Positions 45,840 through 58,441 of a stretch of 64,000 bases of DNA are shown here, piece by piece. Both the position numbers and the translations under genes were made by a program. Location: NCBI GenBank assembly GCA_947179155.2, contig OX359266.1:15950098-16014097 (forward strand). Reading direction: 5' to 3'. Position 1 is the stretch's first letter. The number at the start of each line of letters is the position of its first letter. This DNA is from Hedera helix (Eukaryota > Streptophyta > Magnoliopsida > Apiales > Araliaceae). The notes below the pieces were generated by a model. The model ran no database searches and had not been told where the DNA came from. It saw only the letters and a list, made by a program, of their open reading frames with translations.

Positions 45840-46404
45840 TAACCCTAGTTAATTAATAAGAGTACTCTCATAATAAATAATTAAGTTTCTTAATAGTTTA
45901 GGAATTATAATTATTATATTAAATTAATTTAGTTCCTAGTTGGATTAGGAGTAAAAGTAAAACCCTATTCCTAAAGAGTTTAGGATGGTTGGATAAATAT
46001 ATAAATAAGATGAGTCTTATTATAGATTAAGGTTACTCACATTATTCTCTATATCTAAGGAATTAGAAGAGATAGAAAACTAGGGTTTACCATCACCCCC
46101 TTCTTAAATTCATATTTTTCTTGGTGGATCACCTCTAGAGGCTACGCACTTGGGTAGCTAACGTTGATCTACGGAATCTAATTGATGGATTTAGAAAAGA
46201 ATGCGAGGGAATTGGAAGTGAACTCATACATGTGGAAGCTTAGGTTCTTCAAGGATATAATTCTATAACTCCTTCTTATTTGATTAATAATTGCGTATAA
46301 AGATTGATCCTGGCTATGGTTCGTAAATTTTAAAATATGATTTTACCATGCTTTCGCTCTTTTTATGCAATTTATTATATGTTTATCGATTTTATAAACC
46401 AACA
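45840..46404 (+). repeat. Probable 3' part of a copia LTR
   Basis: Order and wording are as in copia R-U5 regions: TAGTTGGATTAGGAG, a TATA-like ATAAATATATAAATAAG (about 45995), CTAGGGTTTACCATC, then a U5-like tail ending AAACCAACA. It may be the continuation of the copia LTR at 41094-42012, split by later insertions. Boundaries are uncertain. Confidence 0.35.
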
Positions 46405-47005
46405 AGAGGATTAACATCAATTAACTGAAAACCTTTGGAACAAGTACATGAGGTCATTAGCCTTGTAGTACCATACATTATGCATAACGTTTAGTTTTTG
46501 TGCGCGCACATGTCGAATTCACTGACATAAAGTGGTTCCCCCATTTTCAGGGTTGTTCATCTCAACATCATAGAGTCCATACCAAAGCAATTGGTTTGGA
46601 TAGTTTTGTCAAAAGTATAAGATTAATTGACAATTTATGTCATCATTTGTCTAGCCGAATCAAGTGGCATAGACTCATCTTTTAAACAACTTGTCTGTAT
46701 TTAGGATTCTCAATATTAATAATTTAATAATTGGAAAATCTTCCTAAGTGTATATATATGAACTTCCCTGTACAAAACATTTACTTTATCCATAGAACTT
46801 GCACAAAACAATTAAGGTGTACTTACCTGTTACGTCCTTTTCTCTTCCCTCTAGATTGTCGGCTTTGGTTGACCTACATGAACTATGATTCGATTTATTG
46901 ATTAGTCTCTATCGGACCATTAATGAAATTTAGGTCAGTCTAAACTAACTCTACGCCTTCATTATTCAACTCCACTTCATACCTTAACATCTTGTCATTC
47001 ATCAT
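46405..47005. other. L-like remnant before the Athila-like host element
   Basis: Includes a copy of the hairpin motif at 46649-46674 and a stretch similar to 42690-42790. No gene. It ends in ATCAT just before the LTR start at 47006. Confidence 0.4.
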
Positions 47006-48417
47006 TGATAAGTAGATTTTATTTCTATTTATTGTATATTTTTATGCTTAATTATTTGTGAGTTTTTAAGTATTTTTAGTGTTTTAGGTCATTTATTTAA
47101 TTTTATGCATTTTTACTATTTTATATCATTTTTATATTATTTTTATCTTTTTGTAGGAAAAATAAAAGCTTTAGTGGCAAAACAGTAATTAACTAAGAGG
47201 GAGACTGTCCGCGCCCTGCGCGCGTTAGGCTTGAAGGATTAGCGGCTCTGGGACATGTGGCAAGGCGCTATTGGAGGAGTTAAAGACTAAGCGCGTGGCG
47301 CGAGAGTTTTGTTTGGCAGCATGTTGGTTCAGCGCGCGTGCATGGAGAGTGGCTAAGGCGGCTGCCAGCTTCTCTTGTTGCAAATTTCATAGGCATGGGG
47401 CCCACCACTTACACTTATTTCCATTCCTTTTCCCGGCATCAATGAAATGAATTAAAAGGTTTTATTAATAAATTCAAAGTTAGTTTGGAAAAGGATTAAA
47501 TTAAATAGTTTATTTTAATTAGTATTCTAATTCCTATTAGGTTTTGGATAAATTATGTACTCTATAAATAGAGGTCATTAGACTCAATTAGGGACATCTC
47601 TTATCTCTCAATTCTCTTGTACATAATTTATATTCTTCTTTTATTATGAGTAGCTAAGTTTTGTTCTTGGTTTAAATTTGCGATAGCCATCAAAATTTAT
47701 GTACTGTGAGATCTAATTTATTTTAATTGTTCAATTTAGATTATGAGTATTGGATATTCTTCTGTATTTAATTTTATGATTGATTCGTTTAATTGCTAGG
47801 ATGCATACTAATTTATTGTTCGCATTAATCTACTGTTATTTATGAAGCAACTAAGTTTAATAATTGTTTTGCAGATCAAAAGATTATTATATCTTAGGAA
47901 GAATGTTCATCTAAATTAAATACAAACAAGTGGCTTGTGTTGTTTAGTTCAATGACCTTTCTAATTCTTAAAGCTGCTATTAAATTAAATAATTAGCAAG
48001 TGTCAGAGGTTGTTTAGTAGTAAGGGTATTTAGACCAAGTGGCTCTATTTATCTAAAATTAAGGAGATAGGAGGAAAATTATTCCACCTGCGAGTAGTTA
48101 TTCCAACGGTGAATGTTCAAAATATAAATTGTGTTATTCTTGCATCAATGATCAGTTGTAAATTCTTGATGGTAGATATTAATTTAAACCAATATTTTTT
48201 TCTTCTTATTTATTTCATTAAATTACTTGCATAATTATTTTAGTTAGTTTTATTTAAATTATTTCTTTAATTCAACCCCCCCCCCCCCCCAATTTTGGTT
48301 TACAAAAATAGAAAATTAAATTAATCATTCTCTGTGGGATCAACTCTTACTTACACTACTGCATTAATATTTTTTCAAAGTAAAATTTTATTATTGGGTG
48401 CCTGCGACAGCACATCA
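47006..48417 (+). repeat. 5' LTR of element H, 1412 bp
   Basis: Starts TGATAAGTAG and ends GACAGCACATCA. CTCTGTGGGATCAACTC near the end and a C17 run at about 48277 are typical of this kind of gypsy LTR. A PBS remnant follows at once. Confidence 0.7.
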
Positions 48418-48422
48418 AATTT

Positions 48423-48438
48423 TGACGTTGTTGCCGGG
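48423..48438 (+). other. Decayed primer-binding site of element H
   Basis: TGACGTTGTTGCCGGG, compared with TGGCGCCGTTGCCGGGGA of the neighbouring Athila (49535). It differs by one G-to-A and two C-to-T changes. The last five bases CCGGG are the target site of the Athila insertion, repeated at 59855-59859. Confidence 0.65.
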
Positions 48439-49528
48439 TGTTGGGTCAGAAGATTTCAATGCAGCTGCATGAGTTGTGAAGCAGCGTCGTCAAAAGGCGA
48501 GTGAGTGGTTTCTCCACGTTGTTGAGCAGTTGTCGAGTCAGTTTTGATGGGCAGTTAAGTTGCCTAAGTGCGTGTAATTTAAAAACCAGAGAGACGAAGA
48601 GGAGATTTGGAGAAGAGGAAAAAAAAAGAGGTTCAGCGTTGGTGAGAAATCCAGAAGCTTGGTGCAGAGAAGAAAAACAAGGCATTATTAGTTTATCTCT
48701 AACCTTTGTACTTTAAATATTTTCACTTGCTATGGCTGGAACTTATTCATATGTACTTCATTTAAATTTGAATATGAACTAATTTCTTTTGTTTAGGGTT
48801 TGCAACGAAATTATTTGTTTGATCTGAATGGAGTTATTACTTGTTAATGTTGGATACATGTGAAGGTTGACTATCATACTAGTTTTAATTGTATTAATTA
48901 TCTGGCCAGTAATTGACTTGGTTTTTCATATGGAATCGAGAAAGGAGTATGAAAATAGACCCTTGTATGGTAGCATGTGATTATAGTTTGTTTACATAAT
49001 TTGTGATTGAGATAGAAATATACTTAATTGCCACGTGTAATTAGTAGAGAACCTGAGCTTATGATCTTTTTAAATTCAGCATTCATAGAAATATAGATTG
49101 TTGGTTTAAATGGGATGTTCTTCTTCAGTCTATTCCATGATCAGTAGAATTGGGGAAGATTTGCTGTATAATAATCGAGAGATATTATTTCAGCTTAATT
49201 AAGAGTTCTTAATTAGCAACTCATTACTTGTATGTTAACTTAAAAGTAATAATTAGGTTCAGTTGATGACATATAGTTAAATTGTAAACCCTAAACGTTG
49301 TTTAACATAAAGATCTCTAGTTTGGAGTAATTAAATCTTTGATATTAATTTTAGAACTTAACAATATTTTCAACTCAAAAAATTCAAATGATGTTATTTC
49401 AATTATTAACTACTAATTCCATACTTTATTTACAAATCCTCGTGAGAACGATACCTTGCTAGTCTTGTACTACGATTAGACCATGTACATTTGCGTGAAG
49501 TATTTTCTGAAACGAAAAAAGGTGAGCA
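48439..49528 (+). repeat. 5' LTR of Athila, 1090 bp, deleted form
   Basis: Begins TGTTGGGT and jumps straight to CAGAAGATTTC; the 3' LTR has 313 bp between these points (58450-58762). The remainder is closely similar to 58763-59854. Ends GGTGAGCA. Confidence 0.8.
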
Positions 49529-49534
49529 AGTTTT

Positions 49535-49552
49535 TGGCGCCGTTGCCGGGGA
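49535..49552 (+). other. Primer-binding site of Athila (tRNA-Asp type)
   Basis: TGGCGCCGTTGCCGGGGA lies six bases after the LTR end, the usual Athila primer site. Confidence 0.85.
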
Positions 49553-49653
49553 CTTGTTTTAAATAAAGGGTTGATATTAGTTTTAATTGAAGTATTTTAT
49601 TTTGAAGTTTGATAATTTTTAGTTTATTTCCCTTCTTGTTCAGGTAATCTTGG

Positions 49654-52600
49654 TTGTATATGCAAACACATTCACAGGGTATGGATACAGTTTCTTTCAA
49701 AGACGAGATTGAAAAAAGGGTACGTCGGATTCAGAACTATATTCAAGAAACAGTGCAACACCGAGATCAGATTCAAGAAAGAATGGCAGAGGAAGAGGAG
49801 CAAAAGTCCCTACGGGACTATGCTACTCCGCAGATAACCGAGATACAGTAGAGTATTACAAGACCAGTAATCACTGCGGCACAATTCGAGATAAAGCCGG
49901 GAACAATTCAAATGATCTAGAATTTTGTACAATTTGGTGGGTTACCAAATGATGATCCTAGCATGCATTTGAGAAGTTTCTTAGAGATTTACGATACTTT
50001 TAAAAATCCAGGGGTTTCGGATGATGCGATTCGCTTGAGGCTATTCCCGTTCACCTTGATAGACAAGGCAAAGAGTTGGCTTCAGTCACTGCCGCTGAGA
50101 TCAATTAGTGCATGGGATGATTTGATGCAGAAGTTTTTGGCGAAATTCTTCCCTTATTCGAAGACAGTGAAGATAAGGTATGAGATCACTACATTTGCCG
50201 AGCATGATTCAGAGTCATTATATGAAGCATTGGAGAGATTTAAAGAGTTATCGAGAAAATGTCCACATCATGGGATTCCAAAATGGCTTCAAGTTCAGAC
50301 ATTTTACAATGGGCTGGGACAATCAGTGAGATCAAGTGTAGATGCAGCAGCGGGAGGTGATCTAATGACTAAAAGTTGTGAAAAGGCATATGCTTTACTG
50401 GAAACCATGGCAGCAAACAACTACCAATGGCCAACATCGAGAATGAATCCACATAGGGCAGTTGGAGTTATTGAGTTAGATGCTGTTACGACATTGACAG
50501 CACAAGTGTCGGCTTTTGCTAAGAAGGTAAATGCTATGGGAAGTCAGAAGGTACAACAAGTGAAAGTAATTTGTGAACTATGTGCAGGGAGTCATTTAAG
50601 TGACCAGTGTGCAATTAATACAGAGTCGGTGCAATTTGTGTCCAATTACAATCGATAGCAAGGGGCAATTCTAACAGTTATAATACGGGGTGGCGTAATC
50701 ATCCATACTTTTCTTGGAGTAACAACTAATCCCATCCCCAAGGACAGTCTTCAAGAAATACATATCCACCTGAGTTTCATAATCAGCACAATCAACAACC
50801 TCAACAGTCGGATAAGTTGGCTCAGATGGAAGATGTACTAGCAAAGTTGGTTAATTAGTTCGATTCGACAGTGAAGACTCAGGCAGTGGCTATAAGGAAT
50901 CTGGAGAACCAAATGGGACAAATAGCGAGTGCATTGAATAGTAGACCTCAAGGTTCATTTATAAGTGATACAGAGGTAAATCCAAAGCGAGATGGTAAAG
51001 AGAAATGTAAGGTTGTTAAACTTAGAAGTGGAAGAGAATTGCAGGGTGCTGAGGAAAAGCATGGTGAAGTTGTTAAAGAAGAGAAAGAAGATCGGGGTAA
51101 TTCAAAATCTCAAGTTACAGAGAAGTTTAAAGTGGACAGGAAATCTATTAAGGTACCTAATGTCCCGTTTCCACAGAGATTACAGAAACAGAAGTTCGAT
51201 AAGCAGTTTTTAAAGTTTTTGGAGGTGTTCAATAAGCTGCAAATTAACATTCCTTTTGCATATGCACCGGAACAGATGTCGAGCTATATTAAATTTATGA
51301 AGGACATCTTGTCCAAGAAGAGGAGATTGGGAGATTTTGAGACCGTTGCATTAACTGAAGAGTGCAACACCATTTTACAAAAGAAGTTGCCTCCGAAATT
51401 GAAGGATCCAGGAAGTTTTACCATACCATGTACAATTGGAAGTCAACATTTCAGCCGATGCTTATATAACTTGGGTGCAAGTATTAACCTCATGCCCTTT
51501 TCGATTTATCAACAATTAGGTCTTAAGGAAGCATCTCCTACAAATGTTACACTCTAGTTAGCGGACAAATCTCTTACATATCCACAAGGTATAGTGGACG
51601 ATATGCCAGTTAAGGTCGATAAGTTCATATTTCCAGCGGACTTTATTATTTTGAATTTTGAGGAGGACCGAGATATTCCTATCATCTTAGGAAGGCCGTT
51701 TCTTTCCATTGGGAGAACTTTGATAGACGTTCAGAAGGGGCAATTGACTATAAGAGTGCAGGATCAGGAAGTGGTGTTTAATGTGTTGAAAGCAATGAAA
51801 TTTCCTAGTGAGGTTGATGATTGTTTAAGAGTTGATATTGTTGAGGCTATTGTGAATGAGATGTTTTTGGGAAATAATATTTGTGATCCACTGGAGAAGT
51901 CAATTAGTATAGAGGAAATTTCAGATTGTGAGCAAGCTATGGAGTACGTGCAAATAATGGACTATTCACCGAGGTTTACAAAGTTCAAGCAACACTTTGA
52001 GGAACTTGATTACTCTTAAAATTCAAAGGCAAATGGAAAGTCCTCATTTGATTTGCCACCAACTTTGGAGCTGAAGCAATTGCCTAATCATCTTAAGTAT
52101 GTTTATTTGGGTGAGGCATCTACTTTGCCTATTATTATTTCAGTATCGTTGGACGAGGTTCAAGAGGAAAAATTATTACGGGTGCTTCGGGAGTGCAAAT
52201 CAGCTAGTGGATGGGTGTTAACGGATATTAAAGGTATTAGTCCTTCATTTTGCATGTATAAAATTTTAATGGAAGATAATGCAAAGCCAGTAGTTGATCA
52301 ACAGAGAAGACTAAACCCAATTATGAAGGAGGTGGTGAGGAAAGAAATAATTAAGTGACTAGATGCTGGGATTATTTACCCAATTTCAGATAGTGCTTGG
52401 GTAAGTCCGGTTCATTATGTTTCGAAGAAAGGTGGTATGACAGTTGTTCCTAACGAGAATAATGAGTTGATTCCTACGAGAACAGTAACGGGGTGGCGAG
52501 TTTGTTTGGATTATAGGAAGTTGAATAAAGCCACATGTAAGGATCATTTCTCATTACCATTCATTGATCAAATGTTGGATCGACTTGCGGGACATGAATA

Positions 52601-54951
52601 TTACTGTTTGTTAGACGGATATTCGGGATACAACCAGATAGCCATTGCACCAGAAGATCAAGAGAAAATGACATTTACATGTCTATATGGAACATTCGCT
52701 TTCAAGAGAATGTCTTTTGGATTGTGTAATGCACCAACAACTTTTCAATGGTTTATGATGGCGATATTCTCAGATATGGTCGAGCAAAATTTGGAAGTCT
52801 TTATGGATGATTTTTCAGTGTTTGGTGATACATTTGATGCATGTTTGGAGAATCTAACTTTGGTGCTGAGAAGATGTATGGAAACAAATTTGGTATTAAA
52901 CTGGGAAAAGTGCCACTTCATGGTTCAAGAAGGGATTATTCTGGGACATCGGGTGTCAGTGAAGGGTATTGAAGTTTATAAAGCAAAGATTGAAGCCATT
53001 GAGAAGTTGCCTCCACCGAATTCAGTGAAGGGTATTCGTAGTTTCTTAGGACATGCAGGGTTTTATCGAACGTTCATTAAAGATTTCTCCAGGATCACAA
53101 AGTCGTTGTGCAATTTATTAAAAAAAGAGGTCCCGTTTGAGTTTGATGAAGCATGTCTCATAACATTTGGGATTTTAAAGCAAAAATTGGTTACAACTCC
53201 GGGGGTAGTAGCTCCAAATTGGGGTCATCCATTTGAGTTAATGTGCGATGAAAGTGACTTCGCAATTGGGGCAATTTTGGGCCAGCGTAAGGACAAGGTA
53301 TTTCAAGCTATTTATTATACCAATAAGACTTTGACTGATGCTCAGCTGAATTATACAACCACAGAGAAGGAGTTGTTAGCTGTAGTATTTGCTTTTAATA
53401 AGTTCTGTCCATATCTCATTGGGACAAAGGTAATTATTTACACGGACCATTCAGCAATAAGGTACCTTGTTGCGAAGAAAGATGCAAAGCCTAGATTGAT
53501 CCGTTGGGTTTTATTGCTTCAAGAGTTCGATCTTGAGATTCGTGACAAAAAAGGAACTGAAAATCAGATAGCAGATCATTTGTCTAGAATGGAGCAGCCC
53601 AGGAACAACGATGTGGCAGTCAATGATAGCTTCCCAGATGAACAGTTGTTTATAATTACGTTTGAGGTACTGTGGTATGCAGATTTGGTCAATTATATTG
53701 TTGGGAATATCTTACCTCTAGAGTTGTCAAGTCAACAGAGGAAGAAGTTTCTGCATGATGTTCGTTAATATCTGTGGGACGAACCATTTTTATTCAAGAT
53801 TTGTGCTGATCAGTTAGTGAGACGTTGTGTTCCTCAAGAAGAAATGGGAAGCATTCTTCATCAATGTCATGCATCAAGCTATGAAGGCCACTATGGTGGA
53901 CAAAGAACGGTTGCTAAGGTTCTTCAATCAGGTTTTTTCTTGCCTACTTTATTTAAGGATGCCTATTCATTTGTTCTACAATGTGATCGATGTCAAAGGG
54001 TATGTAATATTTCTAAAAGACAGGAGATGCCCCTTAATTCTATTTTAGAAGTTGAAATCTTTAATGTATGGGGTATTGATTTTATGGGACCTTTTCTCTT
54101 GTCTTTTAATAATTCTTATATCCTTGTAGCAGTCGACTATGTGTCTAAGTGGGTGGAAGTAATTGCATCCCCCACTAATGATGCTAAGATGGTAACCAAA
54201 TTTTTGCAACGTAATATTTTCACAAGATTTGGGACACCAAGAGCGATAATCAGTGATGGAGGATTTCACTTCTGCAATAGACAATTGAACACCTTGCTTG
54301 CGAAGTATGGAGTAATGCATAGAGTTGCTACCACTTATCACCCATAAATAAGTGAACAAGTAAAGATTTCAAATAGAGAAGTGAAGTGGGTTTTGGAGAA
54401 GATAGTAAATCCGAATCGTAAAGATTGGTACATTAAGCTCGATGATGCACTTTGGGCTTATAGAACAGCTTTTAAGACACCACTTGGAATGTCGGCTTAT
54501 CGGTTGGTTTTTGGGAAAGCTTTTCATTTGCCAGTGAAACTGGAACATCATGCATATTGGGCACCTCAAAAATTGAATTGGGACTTTAATCTAGCTGGTG
54601 AGGAACGTCTGCTACAACTCAATGAGATGGATGAGTTTTGACTTCAATCTTATGAGAAAGCAAGAATTTATAAGGAACGAGTCAAACATTGGCATGATAA
54701 ACACATCATGGATCGGAAGTTTAAACCAGGACAATCAGTGTTATTGTTCAATTCCCAACTCAAACTCTTTCCTGGGAAGCTGAAATCACGGTGGTCAGGT
54801 CTTTCATAATTCATGTTGTTTATCTATATGGAGCGGTTGAATTAAAATGCAATAATTTAGAGGCCACGTTTAAGGTGAACGGTCAAAGACTCAAGCATTA
54901 CTGGGGAGGCACATTCGATAGGATGAAGTCCTCAGTCAATTTCTCATCTTA
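49654..54951 (+). pseudogene. gag-pol: Athila gag-pol, multiple stops and two frameshifts
   Basis: The gag part has a capsid domain (49940-50450; DKAKSWLQSLP, FYNGLG) and a zinc-knuckle remnant CELCAGSHLSDQC (about 50575). Stops: TAG 49849, TAG 49918, TAG 50656, then a frame change at about 50661-50665, TAA 50727, TAG 50856. The protease region LYNLGASINLMP carries Asn (codon 51468-51470) where relatives have the catalytic Asp. Further stops are 51555, 52017, 52356, 53766, 54345 and 54639, all in one frame. RT has VCLDYRKLNKAT and FMDD (about 52800). RNase H has YTDHSAIRYL. Integrase has HHCC (about 53850-54000) and the D,D,E core (GIDFMGP, ISDGG). A second frame change lies near 54800. Most stops fit C-to-T or G-to-A decay. 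Confidence 0.88.
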
Positions 54952-55911
54952 AACAGGGAGTATTGTCAGGCTGATGACAATAAAACAAGCACTGCTTGGG
55001 AGGCAACCCAAGTTTCATTTTGTTTAAGTTGTTTAATTTAGCTTGAATAATGTGATGAGTTTAGTCGTATTTTCTATTTTAAAGTTACTGTCGTGACTAA
55101 TTTGAGGTAATGTATGTCAGGTACAGTTCCTTCAAGGTTGTTCAACGTTGAGGAAAGAAGACAAGGAATTGAAAATTTTAAAAAAAAAGAGGGTGACACA
55201 CCTGCATCTAAGGTCATGCCCCTGCGTTAGACTACACTGAAATTTCTGAGAAATTTGGTTGAGGCTTAGACGCACCTGCGTTGGAATCGAACGCAGCTGC
55301 TTAAAAATCGACGCCCCTGCGTCTGTAGTCACGCTCCTGCTTCACATGAAAAGGAATTACAAAATTTGGTTTTGACGCAGCTGCGTCAAAACCTTACGCA
55401 GCTGCATGACGGAGATTTTTCAAAATTAAATGGTTGAGTGTTCAAACCGTGTGCCATTTCTTCTGCCCTCTATTTCAGCGTTCTTCTTCTTCCTTCGAGC
55501 CCCTTCGTTTCACTTCCCAAATACATTTGTTATACATGCATTCAAGGATTAATTGTGCATCTTGGTGGATATAAATAGAGTACTCAAGGCTACATTGCAA
55601 TCACAATCCTTCCATTTCTCAAGGAAACATCAAATTGGGGGTCCTATCCTACTTCATCAAGTAAGATTTTGTATTGTCAATTTTAACAACATTATTCTTA
55701 TGGATGGTGTTGAATTCTTGCAGGTATACGTACTTGGTGTTGTATTTGGGCTTCTTGGTGCTATTGGAGAATGGTTTGAAGAATCAAAGATATAAGTTTT
55801 GGGGTTTTCAAAGGGTACCCGCCAACTATTTTTTTTAATTCCTCAAAGGAAAAGCTAAGTGTTTTTGTAATTTAGGGTGTTATAAACACTTGGGAAAGCT
55901 TGTGAATTCAA
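54952..55911. other. Athila spacer between pol and third ORF
   Basis: Contains AAGCACTGCTTGGGAGGCAA, a stretch often seen after Athila pol, and a GC-richer zone (55190-55410) with repeated ACGCACCTGCGT / ACGCAGCTGCGT-like words that also occur in the 3' LTR near 58600-58800. No convincing gene. Confidence 0.5.
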
Positions 55912-57093
55912 ATGGCACCAAAACGTCATCGAGGAGAGAGTTCAAGGTCCACCCCTCCATATGATTCAAGCCGGTTTGTTAGCTATGAAGCGGCTAAGTT
56001 CCATGAAAAGTATGTAGATGCAAAGAAACTCATACCAGAGCGATGTCTTGATCCAGGACCTTTGGATGGTAAGTTATGGAGAATGATTTGCCAACATTGG
56101 GGTACATTAACTCACCAACCTAAACCTACTGTAATTTCAATTGTTAAGGAATTTTATGCAAATGTCAAGGCTATTAAACATAATGACGTAGTTGTTCGGG
56201 GTAAGAAGGTCTCATTTTCTCCTGCTAAAATCAATGAGTACTATGGTCTTCCACCACACCCAGAAGCGGATGAGTATTAAGAATACACTAAGGAGCCGGT
56301 GAATTATGAGGAGGTTATTCGAAGATTGTGCCAACCGAATGCAGTTTGGAAGTATAAAGATGGTGAACCGAAAACCTTCAATTATACATACTTGAGCCGA
56401 TATGGAAAGGCATGGTACTACTTTCTGTGTGCTAAACTCATGCCTACCACACGTGTCACCGAGGTTATCAAAGAAAGAACGGTCCTTTTATTCTGTATAG
56501 TCACTAAAAAAACCATTAATAAAGGCTAAGTTATCAATAACTCAATCAAGTATGATATAAAAGGGAAACCAATCCGGGGTTTACCTCATCCGTCATTAAT
56601 TTGTGGGCTTTGTAAAGCAGCAGGGGTGGTATGGGAAGAAGGTGAATTAACTCAGAACCCTCAAGTCCCCATAGATTCTAAAATTATTAAGAATTTCAAG
56701 CAATGGAATGGGGCACCTCCTGATCAAAGAGGAGCGGGATTTCTTTTGGATGTTCCGCATTCTCCGGATACCGATGAGTTATTTGCAGTGGAGCTGGAAT
56801 ATGATGCAACAGAGCCGGAACATGATGTTGCTTCATCGTTTAACGCAATTGACACTTTAGTTGAGGAAGTCAGGCAGCTACGGAGAGACTCTAGTCGACA
56901 AGCTAGATGGGATGCCCATTTGGCACAAACAATGGGTTCCATGATGCAGTACCATGCAGCTTTCTCTACGACGTTAGCTGAGGCATTTAATCGCTTAGAA
57001 ATGAATGCTGGTCACGAGCCATTGCAGTTTCCACCACCTCCATCGATGCTTACATTTCCTCCTGATTCACTAGACAAAGAAGCAAATGCGTAA
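55912..57093 (+). pseudogene. Athila third ORF (putative plant transposon protein domain), two stops
   Basis: One frame starting at MAPKRHRGESSRSTPP, with TAA at 56278-56280 and 56527-56529 and no frameshift. The N-terminus is basic. The middle has ANVKAIKHNDVVVRGKKVSF and INEYYGLP, characteristic of the domain found in the 3' ORF of many Athila elements. The C-terminal part (from about 56830) is helical and Gln/Arg-rich. I see no signal peptide or transmembrane helix, so calling it an envelope is not supported. Its role is unknown. It lies between pol and the 3' LTR, in sense orientation, unlike the antisense genes of the Tat elements. Confidence 0.7.
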
Positions 57094-58441
57094 TGGTCAA
57101 CAAGGGAAGTCCCGTTATTTCAATGATTTTGACAAGTTTAGGGGACATACATTTCTATGTTTTATTTTTTTGTTTGTGTTTAGTTTTGTTGTGGTTTAAC
57201 ATATGTTTAGGTTTTTAGTTTTGTTGGTGGTTTAACATGTTGTTTTGTTTAAAAAACATGTATGCATGTATATATATATATATATATATTAGGAATGTAG
57301 ATGAATTTTGAGGGTATATTCACTACAAACCCTCATGAGACTTAACTCGTCCTCAGAAGGTAATTATGGGGTTTAAAAGGCTTGTTACACGTGCTAAGTG
57401 TAACCGTGATACCTACGAAAACGGTTAGTTGTAGTTTGTGAGTTTATTAGTAAATTTCTTGTGAAAGTAATCATGATAACTAGTGTAAGGTCGATGATAA
57501 GAATGCTTGTTATTTACTAGCCTTTAAAGAGAAATTGATGAACATGAGGAACTTGAGTCTTACAGTCGAGTCGTCTTACTCTCTATATATATTTTTTGAT
57601 TTCTATGTCTTTATGAGCACAATTTGTATTGTTTTGATTAGTTGAAAATTAGAAAAGTTATTAGATTGATTAATTGTGGGTTTTCCTGTGATGAGTTTTA
57701 ATACTTACTTAAACTTTTTGTGTATGCTAAGTTAAGGCTTTTACATAAGCTTGGGGGGATCATAATTACTTCTAAAAAAAATTAAAAAAAATAAGAAAAT
57801 ATGTTGTATGAGAATAATTGACTTAGTCAGAATTTCGTGGCCTTTGCTAGTCGAGCGAGTAAACCCTTAGGGATGTCTTTACATCTAGTGTCCTAAAGCC
57901 AACTGGTTTGAGAATCATTGGTCGAAAGCTCGTTAAATGGGTAGCATTGAATAACCTAATGGAATTATGCATTGCACAAGTCATTGTTAGTAAGTTAAGG
58001 GGTGAAATGGAGCATAAAGCGCATTCACTCCTATTATTCTTATTAGTAGATGTTAGAAAATAATTTTGAAGGTAGTATGATCCCTAATTTATGTGATTGC
58101 CTTACTTAGTTAAGTGTTGTGAAGGTAAAGTTGTGAATTCATACTGGAAGTACTACATGTGATTAATCTAAGAGTTTGTCTAAATTTCTGACCAGTTGAA
58201 ACTACGGAACACACAAACAATTAGGAATCAGAAATAGGGGTAGATTGTCGATTCTATGAGAATTGTGAGTTTTGTAGTTCTTGAAATTTCTCTAAGGCTT
58301 ATCTGAGTCACTTTGAGGCCTGAATGTGGTATATGGTTATAATGATGTATGTTATGCTTGAAATTCATGGTTTCTTCTAGTGTTTAGTTTTGCTAATTTA
58401 TTTTGCTTGAGGACAAATAATTAGATAAGTTTGGGGGTATT
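57094..58441 (+). other. Athila 3' untranslated region and PPT
   Basis: Non-coding. It has a TA microsatellite at about 57269-57288. The polypurine-like TTTGGGGGTATT ends at 58441 directly before the LTR start TGTTGGG. Confidence 0.6.

Noticed and set aside
55912..57093. Envelope gene in Athila
   Set aside because: No signal peptide, transmembrane helix or cleavage site is visible; the domain fits the plant transposon protein family of Athila third ORFs.
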